From Paracoccaceae bacterium (GTDB taxonomy: Bacteria; Pseudomonadota; Alphaproteobacteria; Rhodobacterales; Rhodobacteraceae): a stretch of 6,840 bases of DNA. The stretch spans positions 1 through 6,840 of the forward strand of contig DLZA01000188.1 in NCBI GenBank assembly GCA_003447515.1. The letters are read 5' to 3'. The notes beneath the pieces were generated by a model. That model did no database searches, was not told the DNA's origin, and saw only the letters and a list, made by a program, of their open reading frames with translations. Numbering within the stretch: the first letter of the stretch is position 1; the number at the start of each line of letters is the position of its first letter. Position numbers and translations under genes: made by a program. Shown in pieces: positions 1 to 5,270 of this stretch.

Positions 1-368
1 CCCTTCAGCACTCGCAGCTCATAGACCTGAGCATCGTCCTCGAACACCACACCGTTGAACGCATCCAGCACGATCTTTGCCACGTTGTCGATGTCTGGCT
101 TGCCAGGAAAGATCTCCCGCTGCTCTGCTTGCAGCTTCTTTGCCTTTGTCCAACTCTTCGGGATCTGGAACTGCGCCCTGATTAACACCTTGCAAGGAAC
201 TGCAATTGGATCGAGCTGACGTAGCACCATCCAGTTGGATGCTTCCCCAGCCAGGCGCATCTCGTACCGCTTGGTTTTATCTGGCGTGTAGACATGGCCC
301 GACCTGGTGAAACGCGGGCGACCCTTGCCGATAGGCTGGCCCGTTAGGAATATGTTTGCCTGGTTCAT
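1..368 (-). CDS. rusA: RusA-family Holliday junction resolvase (partial, C-terminus off the left edge)
   Basis: Reading the minus strand from the ATG at 368-366 gives 122 uninterrupted residues that run off the window. The start matches the RusA family: a short beta strand, then GQPIGKGRPRFT (residues 10-21) and YTPDKTKRYE (27-36). The catalytic region is PDIDNVAKIVLDAFNGVVFE (91-110), followed by DDAQV (111-115). D92 and D94, with D111 or D112, fit the metal-binding aspartates of E. coli RusA. RusA proteins are small dimeric endonucleases that cut four-way junctions, and phages use them to resolve recombination or replication intermediates before packaging. The ATG lies in an ATGA overlap with the stop of the upstream regulator gene, so the two are probably translationally coupled. 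The family is usually about 120-150 aa, so only a short tail should be missing. The family assignment is secure; function in this phage is inferred. Confidence 0.9.
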   Translation of the reverse strand, partial: MNQANIFLTGQPIGKGRPRFTRSGHVYTPDKTKRYEMRLAGEASNWMVLRQLDPIAVPCKVLIRAQFQIPKSWTKAKKLQAEQREIFPGKPDIDNVAKIVLDAFNGVVFEDDAQVYELRVLK

Positions 369-613
369 ATTCTACTTAGCCAATCTTCAAGATCCACCTG
401 GCCATCATCAGTTACCGGCGGTTCCTTTTCGATGTCATCTAGCATGGCTTCCAAGCTTACTGACTGATTCAATCCTTGCGATATCAGATCCACCGCCAGG
501 CGGCTTTGTGATATCCCTTGGTGCTTCGAGGCAACGTCTAATTGCTCCTTTAAATCGACCGGCAACCGCACCACAAGAGGCTTTAATGGCTCATCTCTGC
601 GCTGATATTTCAA
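365..613 (-). CDS. Small ribbon-helix-helix (Arc/CopG-like) DNA-binding protein, TTG start
   Basis: This 82 aa protein carries a typical ribbon-helix-helix pattern: the beta strand PLVVRLPVDL (residues 12-21), then a helix to about residue 32, then GISQSRLAVDLISQGL (33-48). An acidic tail ends in DLEDWLSRI. I chose the TTG at 613-611 because GAAAGGA (minus strand, 627-621) lies 7 nt upstream, an ideal Shine-Dalgarno spacing. A longer in-frame reading to an ATG at 742 would run through the divergent promoter region, has no good ribosome site and looks non-coding. The stop overlaps the rusA start by 4 nt (ATGA). RHH proteins bind operators as paired dimers, so control of the neighbouring divergent promoters, including its own, is a reasonable inference. 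It could instead be an antitoxin-like protein, but no toxin gene lies beside it. Confidence 0.78.
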   Translation of the reverse strand: MKYQRRDEPLKPLVVRLPVDLKEQLDVASKHQGISQSRLAVDLISQGLNQSVSLEAMLDDIEKEPPVTDDGQVDLEDWLSRI

Positions 614-637
614 TTTGTTTTCCTTTCTTTTCAACAG

Positions 638-665
638 TTTATAAAATAAATCCACAAAATGTGAA
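638..665 (-). promoter_or_regulatory. Candidate leftward promoter for the RHH-rusA pair
   Basis: On the minus strand a -35 TTCACA (665-660) and a -10 TATAAA (643-638) are separated by 16 nt. Each matches five of six consensus bases. Transcription would start just ahead of the GAAAGGA ribosome site of the TTG-started gene. The -35 sits inside an imperfect palindrome (651-665), as would suit repression. Predicted by eye only. Confidence 0.5.
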
Positions 666-709
666 TAATTATCTTGACTGTGTATTGAGGTGATATTACT
701 TTGATAATT
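651..709. promoter_or_regulatory. Inverted repeats, possible operators in the divergent region
   Basis: Two symmetric elements are visible. TCCACAAAATGTGAA (651-665) is an imperfect palindrome with CACA/TGTG arms around AAA, lying on the -35 of the nearest leftward promoter. AATTATC (667-673) and GATAATT (703-709) are exact inverted heptamers separated by 29 nt, flanking the rightward -35 TTGACT and the second leftward -10. The RHH regulator next door is the obvious candidate binder, but this is inferred from position only. Confidence 0.4.
674..708 (+). promoter_or_regulatory. Candidate rightward promoter for the plus-strand operon
   Basis: TTGACT (674-679, five of six for -35) is followed after 17 nt by TACTTT (697-702, a weak -10). 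GATAAT (703-708) is a better -10 match but sits 23 nt from that -35. A promoter is expected here because fifteen plus-strand genes begin at 736. The poor -10 or unusual spacing suggests an activated promoter or a wrong assignment. Confidence 0.35.
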
Positions 710-721
710 GTGAGTTGACAA
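693..721 (-). promoter_or_regulatory. Second candidate leftward promoter
   Basis: On the minus strand a -35 TTGTCA (721-716, five of six) and a -10 TAATAT (698-693, four of six) have the ideal 17-nt spacing. It would give a leader of about 75 nt for the RHH gene. It overlaps the candidate rightward promoter, so the two would compete. Weaker than the 638-665 candidate. Confidence 0.35.
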
Positions 722-735
722 GAGGAGTTTCAAAA

Positions 736-948
736 ATGACACATACTGTTAAAAAAATAGAAAACGGTCACTACGAGTATCGCGGATTTAAAATTGAAAA
801 GCTGCACGATTACCCAGAATATGACTGGAGAATATTCGATACAGATGGCGAATGGGAAAACACATTTACCACAAAGCGCGACTGCCTCAATTGGCTGGAC
901 GCTCGCGCCAAATACCAAGACATGATGTCATATGCAGTCGGAGCATAA
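736..948 (+). CDS. Small protein of unknown function, 70 aa, first gene of the rightward operon
   Basis: The ATG at 736 follows AGGAG (723-727) by 8 nt, a good ribosome site. An in-frame TTG at 715 lies ahead of that site and is not credible. The 70 aa product is soluble, charged and rich in Tyr/Trp, with EYRGFKIEKLHDYPEYDWRI (residues 14-33) followed by a predicted helix around KRDCLNWLDARAKYQDMM. The alternation of beta-like and helix-like stretches resembles many small early phage proteins, but I recognise no family. It is closest to the divergent promoter and would be made first. Its stop is followed by 52 nt holding a GC hairpin, the longest untranslated gap in the operon before the terminator. 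Confidence 0.75.
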   Translation: MTHTVKKIENGHYEYRGFKIEKLHDYPEYDWRIFDTDGEWENTFTTKRDCLNWLDARAKYQDMMSYAVGA

Positions 949-959
949 TCAATATCAAC

Positions 960-975
960 GGGGGCAACAGCCCCC
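960..975 (+). other. GC-rich intergenic hairpin
   Basis: GGGGGC (960-965) and GCCCCC (970-975) pair perfectly around the loop AACA. No T-tract follows, so it is not a standard intrinsic terminator. It lies 10 nt upstream of the AAGGAGAT ribosome site of the gene at 1001. It could stabilise or mark a processed 5' end, cause pausing, or tune expression of the downstream genes. Confidence 0.6.
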
Positions 976-1000
976 ACCACCATCGAAGGAGATAACGACC

Positions 1001-1285
1001 ATGACTAACCGCATCACAAAAAAACATCTTGAGCACAGAGTAAAACTTCTCAATGAATTATTTGGCCAGCGTACCGAGGCCTGGACAAAATGCCTTGACG
1101 GTAAATATCGCGCCAACCCTGGCACGTTTGTTCTTGATTGCGCTTATGGCGGCTACCGCTTGAGCCGCATCTGCAATGAGGGCGGCGGTGAGCATGATCT
1201 GACAGCTCGCGGCACAGCTCGCGAAACCTATTACGCAATCGGCGCATATATCAACGGCGCACAAGCAATGAAGGACGCAGCATAA
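1001..1285 (+). CDS. Conserved-looking small phage protein, unknown function, 94 aa
   Basis: The ATG at 1001 is preceded by a very strong ribosome site, AAGGAGAT (986-993), with 7 nt spacing. A longer reading from 932 would cover the hairpin and add a Gln/Pro-rich stretch, so it was rejected. The 94 aa product starts with a basic helical segment (residues 1-22, TKKHLEHRVKLLNELFG). A middle part follows, with TEAWTKCLDGKYRANPGTFV (24-43) and YGGYRLSRI (49-57). A Gly/Glu-rich turn leads into a helical end with TARETYYAIGAYINGAQAM. From memory, this pattern (helix, then W...DGK.RAN.G, YGGY.L, GG, GTARE) resembles an uncharacterised protein seen in many phages of proteobacteria, usually next to other tiny accessory genes. 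No catalytic motif is visible. Its TAA overlaps the next ATG by one base. Confidence 0.82.
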   Translation: MTNRITKKHLEHRVKLLNELFGQRTEAWTKCLDGKYRANPGTFVLDCAYGGYRLSRICNEGGGEHDLTARGTARETYYAIGAYINGAQAMKDAA

Positions 1286-1476
1286 TGACATTGAGAGAGC
1301 TGACGCAATCACTTGCCGCTGGCCAAGATGTCAGATGGGCAAACGATGGCTACCGCGTTCACTGGAGCCAAACGCCAAGAGGCCCAATGATCGTAGCAAC
1401 CTTTACATCAAATAACTTCACATGCGCCCTGGACGATAGCGAGGTTAAGGGCTGCTACATCAAGGATCAATCATAA
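1285..1476 (+). CDS. Small phage accessory protein, unknown function, 63 aa
   Basis: The ATG overlaps the preceding stop by one base (TAATG), and AAGGA lies about 10 nt upstream, so coupled translation is likely. The 63 aa protein begins with a short helix (LRELTQSLAAGQ), then VRWANDGYRVHW (residues 16-27), and continues with alternating hydrophobic residues (PMIVATFTSNNFTCAL) and an end near VKGCYIKD. This resembles a compact beta-rich fold. The pattern of a Leu-rich helix, AG, V.W.NDGY.V and a short beta sheet is reminiscent of uncharacterised phage proteins of the same size, but I cannot assign a role. No signal peptide or membrane segment is present. Confidence 0.75.
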   Translation: MTLRELTQSLAAGQDVRWANDGYRVHWSQTPRGPMIVATFTSNNFTCALDDSEVKGCYIKDQS

Positions 1477-1661
1477 TGTCTGACACAGTTTGCATGCACT
1501 ACATCATTGAGAGACTTGCAGAAATAGAGAGCGAGAAAAACAACATGAGCAACGATAGGCTCGGAAAGTTTGCAGTCGAGAAGATGTCAATTCTGCGCGA
1601 AGAGCTGATCTACAACCTTGGCGTTAATGCCATACAAAAAAAGAAAGAGCAGAAACAATGA
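1476..1661 (+). CDS. Small charged helical protein, unknown function, 61 aa
   Basis: This gene is coupled to the one before by another TAATG overlap, with AAGGA about 10 nt upstream. The 61 aa product is rich in Glu, Lys, Asn and Met and looks almost entirely helical. A first helix, YIIERLAEIESEKNNMS (residues 9-25), and a second, KFAVEKMSILREELIYNL (31-48), lead to a very basic end (KKKEQKQ). A two-helix hairpin or small coiled coil is plausible. No family is recognised. The last codons overlap the next gene by 4 nt (ATGA). Confidence 0.7.
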   Translation: MSDTVCMHYIIERLAEIESEKNNMSNDRLGKFAVEKMSILREELIYNLGVNAIQKKKEQKQ

Positions 1662-1795
1662 GCAACCTGGACAAACTGCGCACCATGCTGCGCGACATGG
1701 AAGACAGCCTTGGCATTGTTGGCGACATCATTGGAGCGCTATCACTCTTTGGCATTCTCTTTGTTGGCCTGTTCTTTGTGGGTGTATTCCAGTGA
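1658..1795 (+). CDS. 45 aa single-pass membrane protein
   Basis: This frame is short but convincing. It starts in an ATGA overlap with the previous stop and ends in a GTGA overlap with the next start. The first 23 residues are polar and charged (MSNLDKLRTMLRDMEDSLGI, then VGD). The remainder, residues 24-44, is an unbroken run of Ile, Leu, Phe, Val and Gly without charges, ending in Gln. That is one transmembrane helix at the C-terminus. Lys and Arg in the N-terminal part suggest the N-terminus stays in the cytoplasm, as in a tail-anchored protein. Possible roles include a membrane-acting accessory, superinfection or host-takeover protein. It lies far from the lysis genes and is in the early operon, so a holin role is less likely. 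No family is recognised. Confidence 0.72.
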   Translation: MSNLDKLRTMLRDMEDSLGIVGDIIGALSLFGILFVGLFFVGVFQ

Positions 1796-1962
1796 ATTAT
1801 ATATTCGACGAAAACGACTTTTGCAGATCATGCAAGGGCAACGGATACACCACCGAGCAAGACCACAGCAGAGGCGTCACGATCTCTGAGGATTGCTGGA
1901 AGTGTAACGGCACCGGCTTGCGAGCCGTTGTCATAATGCCAAGCCAGGAGGGCAAAGAATGA
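1792..1962 (+). CDS. 56 aa CxxCxGxG zinc-binding (DnaJ-like zinc ribbon) protein, GTG start
   Basis: The GTG at 1792 overlaps the stop of the membrane-protein gene by 4 nt (GTGA), so it is probably translated by coupling, since no strong ribosome site precedes it. The 56 aa product has two matching knuckles, CRSCKGNG (residues 11-18) and CWKCNGTG (35-42), separated by a polar loop. These are the CxxCxGxG repeats of the DnaJ zinc-finger type and should hold one zinc ion. Many phages carry such tiny proteins, whose partners are mostly unknown; protein or nucleic acid binding is a general possibility. A longer in-frame reading from a TTG at 1618 adds a His/Trp/Arg-rich stretch that is simply the shadow of the membrane gene. 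The stop overlaps the next ATG by 4 nt. Confidence 0.8.
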   Translation: MNYIFDENDFCRSCKGNGYTTEQDHSRGVTISEDCWKCNGTGLRAVVIMPSQEGKE

Positions 1963-2276
1963 TTGGCACAGTAGACATAAAAAAAATGCACCACCGCGAC
2001 CCAAAGGGAACAGAACGCGCGGCAGCGCATAAGGTGGCCCAGACAGTCAAGGGAAGAAGACTTCAAACTTTGCAAGCGCTTGCTTCTCTTGTTGGAGGAG
2101 GAACAGGAGAGCAGATAGCGCATGCGGCCAGGCTGTCTATTCTTAGCATACGGCCGCGCCTTAGTGAACTGCAAGAAATGCAGTTGATCGAGGACACAGA
2201 AACAACCCGCAAAAATGCAATGGGCAACAGCGAAATTGTTTGGCGCATAACCGAGGAGGGTAAGAAATTTCTATGA
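1959..2276 (+). CDS. Winged helix-turn-helix protein, 105 aa
   Basis: The ATG overlaps the upstream stop by 4 nt and has GGAGG several bases upstream. Residues 10-35 (MHHRDPKGTERAAAHKVAQ and on) form a basic N-terminal arm typical of phage proteins with a DP.GT..AA motif. Residues 35-73 contain three helices with a helix-turn-helix (TGEQIAHAARLSILSIRPRL, 49-68, then SELQEMQLIED). A wing-like strand pair follows (TRKNAMGNSEIVWRIT, 83-98). This is the architecture of small MarR-like DNA-binding proteins found in phage early regions. It may regulate this operon or recognise an origin; nothing here shows the target. An internal ATG at residue 10 is an alternative start, but the coupled upstream start is preferred. 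Confidence 0.78.
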   Translation: MIGTVDIKKMHHRDPKGTERAAAHKVAQTVKGRRLQTLQALASLVGGGTGEQIAHAARLSILSIRPRLSELQEMQLIEDTETTRKNAMGNSEIVWRITEEGKKFL

Positions 2277-3160
2277 TTGATAAATGTTTAAAAATTTTAG
2301 ATCATGAATTGTTACTGTTCAAAGGTATAACAGATTTCTCAGACACAAGCTCGCTCCCTAAAAGCTTTGATTGCTACATATCTGAAACAGAATTAAAAAC
2401 CAGAGTTAGAAATGACGTTCAGTTTTTTGATGTCAGTAACATAAATCAATTTGCTTTTTATTTATCTAAAGAAATATTTTCAAAAGACGATGACTTAAAT
2501 TTTATTCCAAAAGATACAAAGTTTCCAAGCAAAAACTTTTGTTTTTTTTCGTCAGCGTTTGGAAAATACGAAATAACAAAATGCTTTTATTGCTTCCACG
2601 TTGTTGATAATTGTTATGAAGTTTTTAGCTCGATGGATGACTTCATTGATTGCTGGGGCTTAATAGATCTTGAAAATAAAAAAATAGATAGTTCTTATAT
2701 TACACAACGCCTATCAAAGCAAGATGCATCAAAAATATCATTAAATGTCTGTTTAAAAGACATAACAAAATGGCTGATATCCACATCAATTATCCTAACA
2801 AATCAAGAAATAATCACAAAAAGCGCAGCCGGAATAAGGCAGCAAAGAAAAGCAGCAGCAAAAAGGCACAAGATAAAACCTGACAGATGGTCAAAAATAT
2901 GTTGGAACATTCAAGAGCCAGCCCGACAATCTGACGAAAACTCAGACCAGATAATCAAGCAACCTTTACACTTTACAAGGGGTCACTGGAGAAAGGCCCT
3001 AGAAAGCCACCCTAAATCTGTTCAAAGACCAAGCGCAATAAATGAGCAAAACAGATTGCTTTGGTGGACATGGATTGATGGTTATTGGTCAGGACATCCA
3101 GCATACGGATTTAAAAAATCTGTTTATCAACCAGAAATAAAAAACCCATTTGCAAAATAG
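2273..3160 (+). CDS. AT-rich 295 aa protein of unknown function with C-terminal RGHWR/Trp-rich domain
   Basis: This gene starts in an ATGA overlap with the winged-helix gene. GAGGAGG lies about 13 nt upstream, rather far. Base composition is unlike its neighbours: two of its 60-base stretches (2401-2460 and 2461-2520) count 17 and 12 G+C, against 29 at 1261-1320 and 38 at 4801-4860. The N-terminal part (1-175) is rich in Phe, Asp, Asn, Lys and Cys (C5, C34, C90, C104, C107, C114, C127, C160) with mixed helix and strand. A basic linker (183-208) follows. The end carries LHFTRGHWRK (232-241), then LLWWTWIDGYWSGHPAYG (262-279) and KKSVYQP. That resembles a C-terminal element I associate with uncharacterised proteins of phages and plasmids (H-x-RRGHWR ... 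W-I-x-x-x-x-x-G). No signal peptide, Walker motif or nuclease motif is seen. It is probably a horizontally acquired cargo gene; function unknown. Confidence 0.78.
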   Translation: MIDKCLKILDHELLLFKGITDFSDTSSLPKSFDCYISETELKTRVRNDVQFFDVSNINQFAFYLSKEIFSKDDDLNFIPKDTKFPSKNFCFFSSAFGKYEITKCFYCFHVVDNCYEVFSSMDDFIDCWGLIDLENKKIDSSYITQRLSKQDASKISLNVCLKDITKWLISTSIILTNQEIITKSAAGIRQQRKAAAKRHKIKPDRWSKICWNIQEPARQSDENSDQIIKQPLHFTRGHWRKALESHPKSVQRPSAINEQNRLLWWTWIDGYWSGHPAYGFKKSVYQPEIKNPFAK

Positions 3161-3171
3161 AGGAGGAAAAA

Positions 3172-3657
3172 ATGTTTATAAAATTTGAAGAAATCCAACG
3201 CATGGCCGACCAGATCCGCACGATTACCGGCGACGATCAGGACACGTTCCTCGACACGCTGGACGGTGAGACAGACGCGATGGACATTCTGGGAAAGCTC
3301 ATACAGGAGCGCACCGAATGCTCAATCTACGAAGGCGCAGCGAAAGAGCTGGCCGCAACCTACACCGCTAGAGCAAAACGACTGAGTGCAAAGCAGGACG
3401 CAATCTCTCAGACAATCGGGCAGTTGCTTGATGCTATGGGGGAAACCAAGGTGCAGCACGAGCTTGCAACAGTTAGCAGAACAAAGCCCCGCTGGTCCGT
3501 CAGGATCGAGGACGAGGCAGAGGTTCCTTCACAAATGATGAAGGTAACAACGCGGCCAGACGTTGCCGCAATTAAGAAGCAGATGGAGCAGGGCGAGACA
3601 GTGCCAGGATGCTCGATCAACCCAGGAAACCCATCTATAACAATTAGAATAAAGTGA
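3172..3657 (+). CDS. Siphovirus Gp157-family protein
   Basis: The ATG follows a near-perfect ribosome site, AGGAGG (3161-3166). The 161 aa length is normal for the Gp157 family, first described in Streptococcus thermophilus phage and linked there to phage resistance when expressed; its molecular role is unclear. The layout fits. There is an acidic N-terminal helical part with a DTLDGETDAMDILGKLIQER block (residues 28-47). A long helical stretch follows (48-97), with a basic TARAKRLSAKQDAISQTIGQ segment. The C-terminal beta-rich part includes VQHELATVSRTKPRWSVRI (94-112) and ends with PGCSINPGNPSITIRI. In phages this family often lies next to single-strand annealing proteins, as here. TGAGGA at its stop doubles as the ribosome site for the next gene. 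Confidence 0.85.
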   Translation: MFIKFEEIQRMADQIRTITGDDQDTFLDTLDGETDAMDILGKLIQERTECSIYEGAAKELAATYTARAKRLSAKQDAISQTIGQLLDAMGETKVQHELATVSRTKPRWSVRIEDEAEVPSQMMKVTTRPDVAAIKKQMEQGETVPGCSINPGNPSITIRIK

Positions 3658-3664
3658 GGAAAAG

Positions 3665-4513
3665 ATGACTAAAGTTTTTAACATAAACACCGCAAGAACC
3701 TTAGACGAGAGCTTGTCTATAATTACTCCAAGCGTTGCTAAGGAAATTTCACAAAACAACCCTAACAACAGAAAGTTTAGAATGCACATTGCCCAGGATT
3801 ACGCCAGGCAAATGCGCCTCAATCGCTGGGGCAAAAGCCCAGAGGCAATAGTTTTGACCAAAAGCGGAATACTGGTAAACGGTCAGCACAGAATATGGGC
3901 CATTATCGAAACGGGGATAAGCTGTACTGCTGATGTTGTAGTAATTGAAGATAAAGACTTTGACAGCGTTTTTGAAATCTTAGATCAAGGCGCATCAAGG
4001 AGCGCTTCAGATATTCTTAAAATTGACAGCAAACAAATATTGCCAATTAACTATCTTCTGCGGTGTGCCGGTTTGAAAAAACCAAAGCCACAAGACCTCA
4101 AGGTGTTTATTGAAAGCCCAATGGGTGAAATATTGGCGCAGGCGTGTAGCATTAAATTAAAGGGCAAGGTTTGGAAGCATACCTGCTTTAAGGCTGCTTT
4201 GGCTATTTCGATCTTATCGGGAGCAATCACCAAGGAAAGAACGTTTGAGGTTTTAAACCAGTTAAACGGTGGATCAATAAACGATTGGCCTGTTATCTTT
4301 TCACAGCTTTATATTCAACTTACAGACCCCGCAAAGCAATTAAAAATTAACGGTAGATCATTTGAAAACGATTGGTTTGCAAGAAGCGTTTATAGCTTTG
4401 TGAATGTGGACAAGCCAACAAAAACAATACGACTAAGCAAGAGCTTCAATCAAGAAGTTAAAAACATGAGCATGGCGGCACTTTACGCTATTAACCCTGA
4501 TTTCTTGGAGTAA
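3665..4513 (+). CDS. ParB/Srx-like domain protein (NGQHR motif), 282 aa
   Basis: The ATG lies 7 nt after the Gp157 stop, with TGAGGA as ribosome site. The N-terminal half carries the signature of phage-borne ParB-like (ParB/sulfiredoxin-fold) proteins: an ASP-rich approach to the helix AQDYARQMRLNRWGKSPEAI (residues 43-62), the strand and turn KSGILVNGQHRIWAIIETG (66-84), the strand VVVIED, then FEILDQGASRSASDIL (103-118). NGQHR (72-76) corresponds to the nucleotide/phosphate-binding loop of the ParB fold. The C-terminal half (about 125-282) is helical and without a recognised domain; it contains no obvious helix-turn-helix like true partition ParB. Such proteins are common in phages, and most are untested; CTP or ATP binding, nuclease activity or DNA binding have been suggested for relatives. 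The gene begins AT-rich (21 G+C in the 60 bases from 3661), unlike the annealing gene that follows. It is not a partition system: there is no ParA. Confidence 0.72.
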   Translation: MTKVFNINTARTLDESLSIITPSVAKEISQNNPNNRKFRMHIAQDYARQMRLNRWGKSPEAIVLTKSGILVNGQHRIWAIIETGISCTADVVVIEDKDFDSVFEILDQGASRSASDILKIDSKQILPINYLLRCAGLKKPKPQDLKVFIESPMGEILAQACSIKLKGKVWKHTCFKAALAISILSGAITKERTFEVLNQLNGGSINDWPVIFSQLYIQLTDPAKQLKINGRSFENDWFARSVYSFVNVDKPTKTIRLSKSFNQEVKNMSMAALYAINPDFLE

Positions 4514-4517
4514 TAAA

Positions 4518-5270
4518 ATGAGTAAACTTATTGACGCAATGAAGCAGGTCAATGACCTAAACAAAACGCACGGCGTAACCCAGCGCGGCGGCAAGAAATA
4601 CACAGAAGTATTTGTGCGCGTCGAAGCATTCAGACAAGCATTCGGCACAGATCTAGGCATTGATACCTCAATCCTGGTGGACGATGGCAAGCGCGTAGTC
4701 GTCAAGGCAACCATTCTAAGCAAAGAAGGGTTAACCGTAGGCTCTGGGCTTGCCGAAGAGATCCGAGGGCAGGGCAACGTCAACAAGACCAGCGCACTAG
4801 AGAACGCAGAGACAAGCGCAATCGGTCGCGCCCTGGCATCGCTTGGCTTGCATGGCGGCAGCTATGCCAGCGCAAACGAGATCGCAGCAGTACAGCGCAA
4901 GGAGAAGGCCATAGAGCAGCGCAAGAAACCAAACATAAGCGTACACCCGCTTGAGCCAGAACCGGAGCCAGACCCCGAACCTGAGCCTGGCTTGCTCAAT
5001 CTACGAACGCATCTTGGCAAGACACTAGCCGAGCTAGATCAATCAGAGTTTGCTATGCGCCTGGTAAAGATGTTTGCGGTCTACACAAATACGGACAAGG
5101 ACAAAGAAGGCAATCCGGTAGAGCCACGCAAGCGCATGACATTTCTGCGTGAGCTAAAGGAACACAACGCGGAAGGCATCGAGGCATTGGGTGAGCCGCT
5201 GCGCGAGCAGATCGACAAAGCCTACCTGAAAAATCTACGAAGCCTTGGCGCACAAAACGGTGAGCAGTAG
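4518..5270 (+). CDS. ERF-like single-strand annealing / ssDNA-binding protein
   Basis: The ATG lies 4 nt after the previous stop with GGAG about 8 nt upstream. The N-terminal domain (about 1-125) has the Erf-type layout: an N-terminal helix, strands with KKYTEVFVRVEAFR (residues 26-39), VVVKATIL (60-67) and GLAEEIRG (78-85). It ends in the hallmark block ENAETSAIGRALASLGL (95-111) followed by YASANEIAAV. This block is typical of phage Erf/Rad52-like annealing proteins and some related ssDNA-binding proteins. A basic stretch (126-138) and an acidic EPEPEPDPEPEPG linker (146-158) connect to a C-terminal helical domain (about 160-250) of unknown role, perhaps for partner binding. The role inferred is pairing of complementary strands during recombination or genome circularisation, in line with RusA in the same window. 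I cannot separate Erf from other annealing families by eye. Confidence 0.68.
   Translation: MSKLIDAMKQVNDLNKTHGVTQRGGKKYTEVFVRVEAFRQAFGTDLGIDTSILVDDGKRVVVKATILSKEGLTVGSGLAEEIRGQGNVNKTSALENAETSAIGRALASLGLHGGSYASANEIAAVQRKEKAIEQRKKPNISVHPLEPEPEPDPEPEPGLLNLRTHLGKTLAELDQSEFAMRLVKMFAVYTNTDKDKEGNPVEPRKRMTFLRELKEHNAEGIEALGEPLREQIDKAYLKNLRSLGAQNGEQ

Noticed and set aside
307..693. Plus-strand 128 aa frame
   Set aside because: It lies opposite rusA and the RHH gene, with Pro/Leu/Cys-rich shadow composition and no ribosome site.
715..720. Perfect TTGACA as a plus-strand -35
   Set aside because: At 16-20 nt downstream there is no -10-like sequence, and it would start transcription inside the 70 aa gene.
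614..742. Minus-strand extension of the RHH protein to an ATG at 742
   Set aside because: It crosses the promoter and repeat region, lacks a ribosome site, and the TTG at 613 has an ideal one.
1618..1791. N-terminal extension of the CxxC zinc protein
   Set aside because: The His/Trp/Arg-rich sequence is the alternate frame of the 45 aa membrane gene; GTG at 1792 fits a 4-nt overlap.
3665..4513. Plasmid-type partition system
   Set aside because: No ParA gene, no iterated centromere-like repeats, and no clear central helix-turn-helix in the ParB-like protein.
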